Source of the DNA: Roseovarius nitratireducens
GTDB lineage: Bacteria > Pseudomonadota > Alphaproteobacteria > Rhodobacterales > Rhodobacteraceae
Length of the DNA stretch: 64,000 nucleotides
Reading direction: 5' to 3'
NCBI RefSeq assembly: GCF_002925845.1
Contig: NZ_PDNI01000023.1
Span: forward strand, 62,001-126,000
Below, one piece after another: positions 52,190-62,074 of this stretch. The notes under the pieces were generated by a model, which saw only the letters and a program-made list of their open reading frames with translations, was not told where the DNA came from and did not search any database. Within the stretch, counting starts at the first letter, position 1; the number at the start of each line of letters is the position of its first letter. A program made the position numbers and the translations under genes.

Positions 52190-52229
52190 CCGACGCAATA
52201 CCGACAGGATACCGACGCGATGCCGACAG
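52190..52229. repeat. imperfect 11-bp tandem repeat
   Basis: CCGACGCAATA, CCGACAGGATA and CCGACGCGATG followed by CCGACAG, an exact 11-bp period over 40 bp. It lies in the 201-bp gap before the MFS gene. The period is about one helical turn, as in arrays of protein-binding sites. Confidence 0.7.
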
Positions 52230-52347
52230 CCAAAATCGCCTGATTTCCGCCCGTTAACCCCGGTTCGCCGCCCTTCGCCAGAATCCGACACAGTCATGTC
52301 GAAAACGCGCTGGCCTTCCGGGCGGCACCTGCGATGCTGGCGGCACC

Positions 52348-53571
52348 ATGCGCCTGATCATCTCCTTCGCCGCCCTGTTCCTCTCGGTCGTCCTGCTGCA
52401 GCTTTCCACCGGCGGGGTCGGGCCGCTGGATGCCCTCTCGGGGTTGGCGCTCGACTACACCACCGCGCAGATCGGTCTCTTGGGTTCGGCGCATTTTTTC
52501 GGTTTCTTTCTGGGGTGTTGGTGGGCGCCGCGCCTGATGGGAACGGTCGGGCACAGCCGCGCCTTCGCCGCCTTCACCGCCGCCGGGGCCATCGGCCTGC
52601 TGGGCCACATGATGGTCACCGACCCCTACGCCTGGGCCGTCATGCGGGTGGCCTCCGGCCTCTGCGTGGCGGGGTGCTACACGGTGATCGAGGCGTGGCT
52701 TCAGGCCAAGGTCACCAACGCCACCCGCGGCCGCACCATGGGCGTCTACCGGGTGGTCGACATGGGCGCCTCGCTGGCCGCCCAGCTGCTCATCTCGGTG
52801 CTGCCCCCTGCCACGTATTTTTCCTATAATCTCTTGGCCTTACTGTGTTGCGCGGCGCTCCTGCCGCTGACCCTGTCGCGCCTGCGCCAGCCCGAGACAC
52901 CCGCCGCCCCGCGCCTGCGCCCGATGCTGCTGGTGGCCCGCTCGCCGCTGGCCACGGCGGGGGTTCTGGTCGCCGCCCTGTCGTCGGCCTCCTTCCGCAT
53001 GGTCGGCCCCCTCTACGGCCAGCAGGTCGGCCTCGCCGTGGACCAGATCGCCGGATTCCTCGCGGTCTTCGTGCTGGGCGGCGCGGTCGCGCAATACCCG
53101 GTGGGATGGCTCGCCGACCGCTACGACCGCCGCTGGGTGCTGATCGGGCTGTCACTGGCAGCCATCGTGTCGAGCGTCACGACCGCCATGACCCACGATC
53201 TGGGCACCGCGGGCGTGCTGGCGACGGCCTTCTTCTTCGGCCTCACGACCTTCCCGATCTACTCGGTCTGCGCGGCCCATGCCCATGATTTCGCAGACAG
53301 TTCCGAGCGGGTAGAGCTGTCGGCGGCGCTGATGTTCTTCTTTGCCGTGGGGGCAATGGCGGCGCCGCTCATGGCCTCTGCGCTGATCGAGCGGTTCGGC
53401 CCGGGGGCGATGTTCGCCATGATAGCCGTCGGGCATGCCGGGCTGGTGCTTTTCGGTCTCATGCGGATGCTCGCGCGGCCCCCGGCCAAGGCGCGCACAC
53501 CCTATGTCTGGGCACCGCGCACCTCGTTTCTCATCGGGCGTCTGACCGGGCGCAGCCGCGACCGAAAGTGA
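52348..53571 (+). CDS. MFS transporter (YcaD-like) 1
   Basis: 407 residues with about 12 hydrophobic segments. Family features are an early CYTVIEAWLQAKVTNATRGRTMGVYRVVDMGASLAAQ and the loop WLADRYDRRWVL between helices 8 and 9 area. This YcaD/UmaA-type major facilitator group has no firm substrate. It converges on a paralogue 4 bp away. Confidence 0.85.
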   Translation: MRLIISFAALFLSVVLLQLSTGGVGPLDALSGLALDYTTAQIGLLGSAHFFGFFLGCWWAPRLMGTVGHSRAFAAFTAAGAIGLLGHMMVTDPYAWAVMRVASGLCVAGCYTVIEAWLQAKVTNATRGRTMGVYRVVDMGASLAAQLLISVLPPATYFSYNLLALLCCAALLPLTLSRLRQPETPAAPRLRPMLLVARSPLATAGVLVAALSSASFRMVGPLYGQQVGLAVDQIAGFLAVFVLGGAVAQYPVGWLADRYDRRWVLIGLSLAAIVSSVTTAMTHDLGTAGVLATAFFFGLTTFPIYSVCAAHAHDFADSSERVELSAALMFFFAVGAMAAPLMASALIERFGPGAMFAMIAVGHAGLVLFGLMRMLARPPAKARTPYVWAPRTSFLIGRLTGRSRDRK

Positions 53572-53575
53572 CCGG

Positions 53576-54844
53576 CTAACCCTCGCGCGCGTCCTCCGCC
53601 GCGCTTTCCTCGGCGGTTTCCACGTACCATTCCTGCGCCGCCGCCAGCGCCACCGGCGAGCCCGTGGGCGACACGCCCACATAGGCCCCCGTCTCATCCA
53701 CCGGCACCCCGGGGCGGCAGGTCATCCGCCACGTGGCATGGGCGGCGATAAGCGCGAACAGCGCCGCCAGGAACAGCCAGAACCCGTGCGGCCCGACGAT
53801 ATCCATCAGCTGCCCCGTCACCATCGGCCCGGCGATCGCCCCCATCCCGTAGACGAAAACCAGCCCGCCCGAGGCAGCGGCCATATCCTCGACCTCGAGG
53901 AAGTCGTTGGTATAAGCGATGAACAATGAATAAAGCGGCGAGGCCATGCCCCCCATGACGAAGCCCAGCACCAGCAGCGTCTCGAAATCGACACCGAGGA
54001 ACGCCCCCACCCCGGTACTCACTGCACCCACCGCCGCCACCCCGAGGATCAGCCAGCGCCGGTCCATCCGGTCCGACAGCCAGCCGATGGGCATCTGAAA
54101 CGCCACCGCCCCGGCAAAGATCGCGGCGACAAATCCGCTGATCTGCGCCACGCTCAGCCCCGCCTGTGCGCCATAGACCGAGGCCATGCCGAACTGTGCC
54201 GCGAAAATGCCACCGAGGATCAGCATCCCCACGCTCGCCAGCGGCGAGCTGTCATAGAGCTGGCGCAGCGTCATCGGCTTGTCGGTCTCGAAGGCGGGCG
54301 TCGGCGAGGCCGACAACAGGATCGGCGCAAAGCTCAGCGACACGAGGATCGAGGGCACCACGAACAGCAGGTAGCCCCCGGCGTCACCGAGGTTCATCAA
54401 CCCCTGCGCCGCGATGATACCCGAGGTCTGGGCGATCATGTAGGCCGAGATGATCTTGCCGCGCGTGGTATTTGTGGCGGCGTTGTTGAGCCAGCTTTCG
54501 GCGGTTACGTAGACCCCGGCGAGACAGAAGCCCAGCAGCACCCGGATCACCGTCCAACTATAGGGATCGGTCAGCACGGGGAATGCGATGAGCCCCGCCG
54601 AGAGGAACGAGCCCAGCGCGGCAAAGACCCGCACATGCCCCACCCGGCGGATCATCTCGGGCGTCACACGGCTGCCGGCGAGAAAGCCCACGAAATAGGC
54701 CGAGGTGATGATCGACAGCTCCAGCGTGCCAAAGCCCTCGATGCCGCCGCGCACACCCATGAGCGTGGCCTGCATCCCGTTGCCGATCATGACCAGCATC
54801 ATGCCCAGCAGCAGCGCCCAGACCGAGCCGATAACCTTGAACAT
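53576..54844 (-). CDS. MFS transporter (YcaD-like) 2
   Basis: 422 residues with about 12 hydrophobic segments. It shares with its convergent neighbour the pattern G-x-C-x-A-G-x-Y-V-T-x-E-S-W-L-N (here [36 protein letters not shown]) and [12 protein letters not shown], so the pair are paralogues. Substrate unknown. It carries a longer C-terminal acidic tail ([15 protein letters not shown]). Confidence 0.85.
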   Translation of the reverse strand: MFKVIGSVWALLLGMMLVMIGNGMQATLMGVRGGIEGFGTLELSIITSAYFVGFLAGSRVTPEMIRRVGHVRVFAALGSFLSAGLIAFPVLTDPYSWTVIRVLLGFCLAGVYVTAESWLNNAATNTTRGKIISAYMIAQTSGIIAAQGLMNLGDAGGYLLFVVPSILVSLSFAPILLSASPTPAFETDKPMTLRQLYDSSPLASVGMLILGGIFAAQFGMASVYGAQAGLSVAQISGFVAAIFAGAVAFQMPIGWLSDRMDRRWLILGVAAVGAVSTGVGAFLGVDFETLLVLGFVMGGMASPLYSLFIAYTNDFLEVEDMAAASGGLVFVYGMGAIAGPMVTGQLMDIVGPHGFWLFLAALFALIAAHATWRMTCRPGVPVDETGAYVGVSPTGSPVALAAAQEWYVETAEESAAEDAREG

Positions 54845-55055
54845 CGCGGCGATTCCCTCTCGGCTGATGGCCCTTTCTCGCCCGCGCCGCTACACCCGCG
54901 CACGGACCGCGTCAAACCGGATTCGACCCTGTGCGCACCGCGCCCGCGCACATGCGCAAATATGCGGCAGGCGGGGGTGCGGCCTCTGGCCCTTTGGGCA
55001 CGGGGCGGTTAAACGCGGGAAAAGCAGTTCCAGGCGACAAAGGCAGTCCGGCACG

Positions 55056-56786
55056 ATGGCACGTCACCTCATCACCTCGGCGATCCCCTATATCAACGGG
55101 ATCAAGCATCTCGGCAACCTCGTGGGCAGCCAATTGCCCGCCGACCTCTACGCGCGCTATCTGCGCGGACGCGGCCACGAGGTGCTCTATCTCTGCGCCA
55201 CCGACGAGCACGGCACCCCCGCCGAGCTTGCCGCCGCCAAGGCGGGCAAGCCGGTGGACGAGTATTGCGCCGAGATGTGGACCGTGCAGAAACGGCTCTC
55301 CGACGGGTTTCGCCTCGGGTTCGATCATTTCGGACGCTCTTCCAGCCCGCAGAATTGCCGCCTGACCCAACATCTCGCGGTCCGCCTGCACGAGGCCGGG
55401 CTGATCGAGGAGGTGCGTGAGAAACAGGTCTATTCTCCAACCGATGGCCGCTTCCTGCCGGATCGCTACATCGAGGGCACCTGCCCCAATTGCGGCTATG
55501 ACAAGGCCCGCGGCGATCAATGCGAAAACTGCACGAAACAGCTCGATCCGACCGACCTGATCGACCCGCGCTCGGCCATCTCCGGCGCGACCGATCTCGA
55601 GGTGCGCGAGACGCGCCACCTCTACCTGCGCCAGTCGGTGATGCGCCGCGCGCTCAGCGACTGGATCGACACCAAGGTCGACTGGCCGGTACTGACCACC
55701 TCGATCGCGCGCAAATGGCTCAACGATGGCGATGGCTTGCAGGATCGCGGCATCACCCGCGATCTCGACTGGGGCATCCCGGTGCAGTTCGAGGGCGCGC
55801 CGTGGTCGGGCATGGAGGGCAAGGTCTTCTACGTGTGGTTCGACGCGCCCATCGAGTATATCGCCTGCGCCGCAGAATGGGCCGAGGCACAGGGGTTGGA
55901 GGCCAAAGCGTGGGAGCGCTGGTGGCGCACCGACAAGGGGGCCGCCGATGTGCGCTACACCCAGTTCATGGGCAAGGACAACGTGCCATTTCACACGCTT
56001 TCCTTTCCGGCGACACTGATGGGCGCAAACCATGACGGGTCCGAGCCGTGGAAGCTCGTCGATTACGTCAAGTCGTTCAATTACCTCAACTATGACGGCG
56101 GTCAGTTCTCCACCAGCCAGGGGCGCGGCGTGTTCATGGACGACGCACTCGACATCCTGCCCGCCGATTACTGGCGCTGGTGGCTGCTGAGCCACGCGCC
56201 CGAGAATTCCGACAGCGAATTCACCTGGGAGAATTTCCAGGCCTCGGTGAACAAGGACCTCGCCGACGTGCTGGGTAATTTCGTGAGCCGCGTGACCAAG
56301 TTCTGCCGCTCGAAATTCGGCGAGCAGGTGCCCGAGGGCGGCGAGTATGGCGCACAGGAAGAGGCGCTCATCGACCGGCTCTCGGCACGGATCGGGGACT
56401 ACGAGGCGCATATGGAGGCGATCGAGATCCGCAAGGCGGCCAGCGCGCTGCGCGCGATTTGGGTCGAGGGCAACGAGTACCTGCAAGACGCCGCGCCGTG
56501 GGCCACCTTCAAGGAAGACCCCGGGCGCGCGGCGGTGCAGATCCGGCTGGCACTCAACCTCGTGCGGCTCTATGCCGTGCTGTCCGCGCCCTTCATCCCC
56601 GACGCGGCGCAGGCAATGCTGGCCGCGATGAAAACCGACGATACAAGCTGGCCCGACGACGTCCCCGCCGCGCTCGACACGCTCGCACCCGGCCACGGAT
56701 TCGAGGTGCCCGAGGTGCTCTTTGCCAAGATATCCGACGAGGCGCGCGAGGACTGGCAGGCGCGGTTCTCCGGCACGCGGGGCTGA
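55056..56786 (+). CDS. metG: methionyl-tRNA synthetase
   Basis: 576 residues, class I synthetase for tRNA-Met. The HIGH motif is KHLGN (in [10 protein letters not shown]) and KMSKS is replaced by FSTSQ (about residue 350), the variant I associate with Rhodobacterales MetRS. A zinc knuckle [17 protein letters not shown] is present. The helical anticodon domain follows. No C-terminal tRNA-binding extension is present. ATG 55056 gives [16 protein letters not shown]. Confidence 0.95.
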   Translation: MARHLITSAIPYINGIKHLGNLVGSQLPADLYARYLRGRGHEVLYLCATDEHGTPAELAAAKAGKPVDEYCAEMWTVQKRLSDGFRLGFDHFGRSSSPQNCRLTQHLAVRLHEAGLIEEVREKQVYSPTDGRFLPDRYIEGTCPNCGYDKARGDQCENCTKQLDPTDLIDPRSAISGATDLEVRETRHLYLRQSVMRRALSDWIDTKVDWPVLTTSIARKWLNDGDGLQDRGITRDLDWGIPVQFEGAPWSGMEGKVFYVWFDAPIEYIACAAEWAEAQGLEAKAWERWWRTDKGAADVRYTQFMGKDNVPFHTLSFPATLMGANHDGSEPWKLVDYVKSFNYLNYDGGQFSTSQGRGVFMDDALDILPADYWRWWLLSHAPENSDSEFTWENFQASVNKDLADVLGNFVSRVTKFCRSKFGEQVPEGGEYGAQEEALIDRLSARIGDYEAHMEAIEIRKAASALRAIWVEGNEYLQDAAPWATFKEDPGRAAVQIRLALNLVRLYAVLSAPFIPDAAQAMLAAMKTDDTSWPDDVPAALDTLAPGHGFEVPEVLFAKISDEAREDWQARFSGTRG

Positions 56787-56842
56787 GGGGCGGAGGCGGG
56801 CGTTTCTGGCCTTGAGCTACCATTCAGCGCACCGGTTGAGGA

Positions 56843-56936
56843 GCCGCGCGAGCGCCCGACCGCCGGGTGGGCGCAGTTCGGCTCGTGCTGTGCTGCAAAA
56901 GCGCCCGACCCCCGGGTGGGCGGGCGCTCGCGCGGC
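56843..56936. repeat. 16-bp inverted repeat downstream of metG
   Basis: GCCGCGCGAGCGCCCG (56843-56858) is the exact reverse complement of 56921-56936. Between them a 23-bp unit starting GCGCCCGACC is present at 56852-56874 and again at 56901-56923 (two differences). The 237-bp gap after metG has no gene. Confidence 0.7.
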
Positions 56937-56958
56937 GGCGCGTAAACGCGCCTTTATT
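56937..56958 (+). terminator. rho-independent terminator for metG
   Basis: GGCGCGT (56937-56943), AA, ACGCGCC (56946-56952), then TTTATT. A strong GC stem with a T-rich tail on the plus strand, 150 bp after the metG stop. Confidence 0.75.
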
Positions 56959-57023
56959 CCGCGCGGGGGCAGGATGCGAATGGCAGGAACAGGCCATAAC
57001 GCCCCCGCGCGCGCCCTTTCCCA

Positions 57024-57302
57024 CTACCGCCTTATGTCAAAATGCGTGCCCCCCTCCGGCACCGCCTCCTGCACCGTTACCTCGCGCACCACCGCCGCCG
57101 GCGGTCCCTTGTGCAGCGCGGCGAGCATCGCGTCCACGTCGCGCGCCGGGCCCTCCAGATGCGCGCGCACGGCCCCGTCGTCCTCGTTACGCACCCAGCC
57201 CGACAGGCCGCGCCCCTGCGCCTCCACCTGCGCCCAGGCGCGAAAGCTCACCCCCTGCACCCGGCCCCCGACACGCACCCCGACCGCCTTGATCCCAGAC
57301 AT
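57024..57302 (-). CDS. acyP: acylphosphatase
   Basis: 92 residues. It hydrolyses carboxyl-phosphate bonds such as acetyl phosphate. The signature VGGRVQGVSFRAWAQVEAQGRGLSGWVRNEDDGAV contains the catalytic Arg (in SFRAWAQ) and Asn (in RNEDDG). ATG 57302 gives the family-typical MSGIKAVGVRVGGRVQGV. It diverges from lepA, sharing about 80 bp. Confidence 0.92.
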   Translation of the reverse strand: MSGIKAVGVRVGGRVQGVSFRAWAQVEAQGRGLSGWVRNEDDGAVRAHLEGPARDVDAMLAALHKGPPAAVVREVTVQEAVPEGGTHFDIRR

Positions 57303-57382
57303 GTTGGCCTCCCTTTCCAGCACCGCCATCCTAGCACGATCCGCCTTGACCGGGCACCACTTCCCCGCCATATGCCACAGCC

Positions 57383-59182
57383 ATGACACCGCTCTCGCAA
57401 ATCCGCAATTTCTCCATCGTGGCGCATATCGACCACGGCAAATCCACCCTTGCCGACCGGCTGATCCAGATGACGGATACCGTCGCCGAGCGGGACATGA
57501 AGGAGCAGTTGCTCGACTCGATGGATATCGAGCGCGAGCGCGGCATCACCATCAAGGCCAACACCGTCCGCATCGACTACACCGCCGATGACGGCCAGCA
57601 ATACGTGCTCAACCTCATCGACACGCCCGGCCACGTGGATTTCTCCTACGAGGTGTCGCGAAGCATGCGCGCGGTCGAGGGCTCGCTCTTGGTGGTGGAC
57701 AGCACGCAAGGGGTCGAGGCGCAAACGCTGGCCAATGTCTACCAGGCCATCGACGCCAATCACGAGCTTGTGCCGGTGCTCAACAAGATCGACCTGCCGG
57801 CCTCCGATCTCGAACGCACCGCGCAGCAGATCGAGGAAGTGATCGGCATCGACGCTTCCGGCGCGATCCCCGTCTCGGCCAAGACCGGCGAGGGCATCCG
57901 CGAGACGCTCGAGGCGATCATCGCCCACCTGCCACCGCCCACGGGCGACGCCGACGCACCGCTCAAGGCCATGCTGGTGGACAGCAAGTACGACCTCTAT
58001 CTCGGCGTCGTCGTGCTCGTGCGGATCATGGACGGCGTGATGAAGAAGGGCGACCGCATCCGCATGATGCAGACCGGCGCCACCTACAATGTCGAGCGTA
58101 TCGGCGTGTTCCGCCCGGCGATGACGGTGGTGGATGCATTGGGACCGGGCGAGATCGGCTTCATAACCGCCTCGATCAAGCAGGTGCGCGACACCCGCGT
58201 CGGTGACACGATCACCCATGAAAAACGCCCCTGCACCAAGGCGCTACCAGGCTTCAAACCCTCGGTGCCGGTCGTGTTCTGCGGCCTCTTCCCGGTGGAT
58301 TCCGCGCAGTTCGAAGACCTGCGCGACGCCATCGAGAAACTGGCGCTGAACGACGCCTCCTTCAGCTACGAAATGGAAAGCTCCGCTGCCTTGGGCTTCG
58401 GCTTTCGCTGCGGGTTTCTCGGGCTCCTGCACCTCGAGGTGATCCGCGACCGGATCGAGCGCGAATACGATATCGAGCTGATCACCACCGCGCCGTCGGT
58501 GGTCTATCACCTCTACATGAAGGACGGCGAGCGGGTGGACCTGCACAACCCCGCCGACATGCCCGACCCTTCGCTCGTCGACCGGGTCGAGGAGCCGCGC
58601 ATCAAGGCCACGATCCTCGTGCCCGACGAATATCTCGGCGACGTGCTCAAGCTCTGCCAGGACCGTCGCGGCCTGCAACTCGACCTCACCTACGCGGGCA
58701 GCCGCGCAATGGTGGTCTATGACCTGCCATTGAACGAGGTGGTGTTCGACTTCTACGACCGGCTCAAATCGGTGACCAAGGGCTATGCCTCGTTCGACTA
58801 TCAGCTCGAAGGCTACCGCGAGGACAAGCTGGTAAAGATGCAGGTTCTGGTCAATGACGAGCCGGTGGACGCGCTGTCGATGATGGTCCACCGCGACCGG
58901 GCGGAGATGCGCGGCCGCGCGATGTGCGAGAAACTGAAGGACCTGATCCCCCGCCACATGTTCAAGATTCCGATCCAGGCGGCCATCGGCGGCAAGGTCA
59001 TCGCCCGCGAGACGCTCTCGGCGCTGCGCAAGGACGTCACGGCAAAATGCTACGGCGGGGATGCGACACGCAAGAAGAAGCTCCTGGAGAAGCAGAAGGC
59101 CGGCAAGAAAAAAATGCGCCAATTCGGCCGCGTGGAAATCCCGCAGGAGGCGTTCATCTCGGCGCTGAAGATGGATGGGTAA
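57383..59182 (+). CDS. lepA: translation elongation factor 4 (LepA)
   Basis: 599-residue translational GTPase acting on ribosomes. G1 is [16 protein letters not shown]2 region [13 protein letters not shown]3 [13 protein letters not shown]4 NKIDLP. The C-terminal domain specific to LepA contains [28 protein letters not shown] and ends with the basic [38 protein letters not shown]. Length is normal and the start at 57383 is conserved. Confidence 0.97.
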   Translation: MTPLSQIRNFSIVAHIDHGKSTLADRLIQMTDTVAERDMKEQLLDSMDIERERGITIKANTVRIDYTADDGQQYVLNLIDTPGHVDFSYEVSRSMRAVEGSLLVVDSTQGVEAQTLANVYQAIDANHELVPVLNKIDLPASDLERTAQQIEEVIGIDASGAIPVSAKTGEGIRETLEAIIAHLPPPTGDADAPLKAMLVDSKYDLYLGVVVLVRIMDGVMKKGDRIRMMQTGATYNVERIGVFRPAMTVVDALGPGEIGFITASIKQVRDTRVGDTITHEKRPCTKALPGFKPSVPVVFCGLFPVDSAQFEDLRDAIEKLALNDASFSYEMESSAALGFGFRCGFLGLLHLEVIRDRIEREYDIELITTAPSVVYHLYMKDGERVDLHNPADMPDPSLVDRVEEPRIKATILVPDEYLGDVLKLCQDRRGLQLDLTYAGSRAMVVYDLPLNEVVFDFYDRLKSVTKGYASFDYQLEGYREDKLVKMQVLVNDEPVDALSMMVHRDRAEMRGRAMCEKLKDLIPRHMFKIPIQAAIGGKVIARETLSALRKDVTAKCYGGDATRKKKLLEKQKAGKKKMRQFGRVEIPQEAFISALKMDG

Positions 59183-59300
59183 ACGCGAATGATCGGATTT
59201 GTCACAGCCACCTGCGCAAAGCTTCGTTCAACGCGGGCTTGATACGCGCGGCTGCGGATCGGCATGGTCGCGACAAGGTTCCCCGGCCTGCCCAACCCTG

Positions 59301-60818
59301 TCAGGGCCCCGCGAACAGCCCGCCATATTCGGCTCGCAGGACGTTCTTCTGCACCTTGCCCATCGTGTTGCGCGGCAGCGCGTCGAGTATGATAAGCTTG
59401 CGCGGGTGCTTGAAGCGCGCCAGCGACCGTGCCGCCGCCGCGCCTATCGCGTCGAGATCGGGCGTCATGCCCGTTTGCGGCACGAGAAACCCGACCACCG
59501 TTTCGCCGAAATCGGGATGCGGCACGCCCACCACCGCACTTTCCAGAACGCCGGGTTGATCGTCGAGCAGCAACTCGATCTCCTTGGGATAGATGTTGTA
59601 ACCGCCCGAGATGATCAGGTCCTTGTTCCGCCCCAGGATCTGGACATACCCGCGATCGTCGATCAGCCCCAGATCGCCGGTGATAAAGAACCCGTTCTCG
59701 CGCAGTTCCTCCGCCGTTTTCTCGGGCATGTTCCAATAGCCCTTGAACACGTTGGGTCCGCGCACCTCGATGAGACCGATTTCGCCCTGCGGCAAGGTCT
59801 CGCCACTCTCGGGATCGGTGATCCTGAGCTCCACCCCCGGCAGCGGGAACCCCACCGTGCCCGCGCGCCTCTCACCGTCATAGGGGTTGGAGGTGTTCAT
59901 GTTGGTCTCGGTCATGCCGTAGCGTTCGAGGATGCGGTGCCCGGTGCGCGCCTCGAACGCCACATGCGTTTCCGCCAGCAGCGGGGCCGAACCGGAGGTG
60001 AACAGCCGCATATGTGCCACCAGGTCGCGGGTAAAACGCGGATCGTCCAGCAGCCGGGTGTAGAAGGTCGGCACCCCCATCATCGTGGTGGCGCGCGGCA
60101 GGTGCGCGATCACCTGGTCGAGATCGAATTTCGGCAGAAAGATCATCGCGCCACCGGCCAGAAGCACGATGTTGGTGGCGACGAACAGGCCGTGGGTGTG
60201 AAAGATCGGCAGAGCGTGCAGCAGCACATCATCGGCGCTGAACTGCCAGTACGCGACCAGAACCTCTGCATTGGACAAAAGATTGGTCTGCGTCAGCATC
60301 GCCCCCTTCGACCGCCCCGTCGTGCCAGAGGTGTAAAGAAACGCCGCAAGATCATCGCCATCGCGCGGGATGGTGTCGAAGGTCTCTGGCATATCCCGGG
60401 CGGCATCGGACAACGTGCCGCTGCCACCCGCATCGAGCGTCATGAGCACCGCACCCGCCGCCTCGGCCATGGGGCGCAGCGCATCGGCCCTGGCCCCGTC
60501 GCACAACAGCAGTTTCGCGCTGCTGTCGGTCACGAAATACTCAAGTTCGTCCCCGGTATAGCCGGTATTGAGCGGCAGGAACACGATGCCTGCCTGCACG
60601 CAGGCGGCATAGACGGCGAGCGCCTCGGGCGATTTCTCGATCTGAGCCGCGAGCCGGTCGCCGGGTTCGAGCCCCGCCGCGCGAAAGGCATGGGCATAGC
60701 GGGCGGCCAGCCGCAAGAAGGCGTCATAGCTGAGCGTGCCGCCATCCGCGAGATGCAGGAACGGGGCCGTGCGGCCCGCATGGCAACCGAAGAGCGTCTC
60801 GTAGAGGGGATTAGCCAT
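59301..60818 (-). CDS. matB: malonyl-CoA synthetase MatB
   Basis: 505-residue AMP-forming acyl-CoA ligase. ATP-binding FLYTSGTTGRSKGAMLTQ, the ERYGMTETNMNTSNPYDGERRAGTVGFPLPG region typical of MatB, and C-terminal LPRNTMGKVQKN with the catalytic lysine are present. It activates malonate to malonyl-CoA. It follows the malonyl-CoA decarboxylase gene by 11 bp and TRAP transporter genes upstream, a complete malonate pathway. ATG 60818 (MANPLYETLFG) is chosen. Confidence 0.92.
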   Translation of the reverse strand: MANPLYETLFGCHAGRTAPFLHLADGGTLSYDAFLRLAARYAHAFRAAGLEPGDRLAAQIEKSPEALAVYAACVQAGIVFLPLNTGYTGDELEYFVTDSSAKLLLCDGARADALRPMAEAAGAVLMTLDAGGSGTLSDAARDMPETFDTIPRDGDDLAAFLYTSGTTGRSKGAMLTQTNLLSNAEVLVAYWQFSADDVLLHALPIFHTHGLFVATNIVLLAGGAMIFLPKFDLDQVIAHLPRATTMMGVPTFYTRLLDDPRFTRDLVAHMRLFTSGSAPLLAETHVAFEARTGHRILERYGMTETNMNTSNPYDGERRAGTVGFPLPGVELRITDPESGETLPQGEIGLIEVRGPNVFKGYWNMPEKTAEELRENGFFITGDLGLIDDRGYVQILGRNKDLIISGGYNIYPKEIELLLDDQPGVLESAVVGVPHPDFGETVVGFLVPQTGMTPDLDAIGAAAARSLARFKHPRKLIILDALPRNTMGKVQKNVLRAEYGGLFAGP

Positions 60819-60829
60819 GGTCTTGTCCT

Positions 60830-62074
60830 TCACTCCGTCGTCTTGGCGGAGGCTGCGGCGAGCGCCGTGACATCGGGCGAGGCCGCGATCTCGCCCGACG
60901 CTGCAAATCGTTCGTGATTCTGCGAAATCTGGCGCAGGTCGTAGAGGTAATTCACCATCACGCCGCCCGATTGCCGCTGCCCGTTGGGCGAGCGGTCCGC
61001 GCCCGCGTGGATCGCGTGGACAGAGGCCCCGTTGCCCAGATGAAACCGCGCCACCGGATCGTAGGGCCCGCCCTTGTCACGCTTGGCGTTCAGCAGGTAA
61101 TGCGCGGCGATCTGGCGGCGGGCATCGTTCGTCTCTGGCATCGCGGTGCCGGTCTCGTCCATCCAGCGGGCGAGGCCCGGAATCGGCGAGAGGGTGACGA
61201 AGGTCTTCAGATTGGGCAGTTCCTGCGACAGATCGGCCACCACCTGCTTGATCAGCGAATTGCCAAACGAAATACCCGCGAGCCCCGACTGGCAGTTGGA
61301 GATCGAGTAGAACACGGCCGTGTCCGCCGCGTCGGGCGCGATGGCCTCGCGTTCCTCCGACAGCACGTCATGGATTGCACCGGGAATGCCGCGGCTGAGC
61401 GCAACCTCGACGAAGATCAGCGGCTCGTCGGGCATCGCGGGGTGGAAAAAGCCGAAACAGCGCCGGTCCTTGGGCGCCAGACGGCGGCGCAGGTCGTCCC
61501 AGCTGTCTATCGCATGCACCGCCTCATAGGCGATGATCTTTTCCAGCACATCCGCCGAACTGGTCCAGTTGATCGGGCGCAAGACCAGAAAGCCGCGATT
61601 GAACCACGAGGCGAAGAGGTGCTTGAGATCGAGATCGACCACCGAAAGCGCCGGATTGTCGTCCGCGAGGCGCAAGAGGTCCGCCCGCATCGCCACAAGC
61701 CGCGCCGTGGCCCCTGGCACCTGGTTGAGACGGCGGGCCAACTCCTGGCGCGGCGGCTCGGCGGCACTCATGAATGCGCGATAGGTCTTGCGGTCCGGCG
61801 CGGCCTCGAACGCATCGAGCGTGCCGCGCACCGCCTCTGGATCGACGCCCATATCCTGCGTCAGAAACTCGAAGAACGCCAGCTTCCCCTCATCCTCGAG
61901 GCCCGCGTAACGGTCCAGGATCAGCCGGGCAAGCGCCATCCCCGACACCTCGCCGGAACTGCCCAACAGATCACGACACAGCGCCTCGATGCTTCGATTT
62001 TGCCGGTCAGGCTCGGACGCACCGCGATAGCGGCGCTCGAACACCGTCGACAAGAGCTCAGCAAGAACGCTCAT
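60830..62074 (-). CDS. malonyl-CoA decarboxylase
   Basis: 414 residues. It converts malonyl-CoA to acetyl-CoA and CO2. Family blocks include VVDLDLKHLFASWFNRGFLVLRPINWTSSADVLEKIIAYEAVH, HPAMPDEPLIFVEVALSRG, FYSISNCQSGLAGISFGN and FVTLSPIPGLARW, plus GNGASVHAIHAGAD near the end. It is equivalent to MatA/MCD. Its ATG overlaps the stop of the DctM gene by one base, so it is translated from the same message as the transporter. Confidence 0.93.
   Translation of the reverse strand: MSVLAELLSTVFERRYRGASEPDRQNRSIEALCRDLLGSSGEVSGMALARLILDRYAGLEDEGKLAFFEFLTQDMGVDPEAVRGTLDAFEAAPDRKTYRAFMSAAEPPRQELARRLNQVPGATARLVAMRADLLRLADDNPALSVVDLDLKHLFASWFNRGFLVLRPINWTSSADVLEKIIAYEAVHAIDSWDDLRRRLAPKDRRCFGFFHPAMPDEPLIFVEVALSRGIPGAIHDVLSEEREAIAPDAADTAVFYSISNCQSGLAGISFGNSLIKQVVADLSQELPNLKTFVTLSPIPGLARWMDETGTAMPETNDARRQIAAHYLLNAKRDKGGPYDPVARFHLGNGASVHAIHAGADRSPNGQRQSGGVMVNYLYDLRQISQNHERFAASGEIAASPDVTALAAASAKTTE

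Noticed and set aside
54912-56696. 594-codon minus-strand open frame
   Set aside because: Opposite metG; no recognisable motifs.
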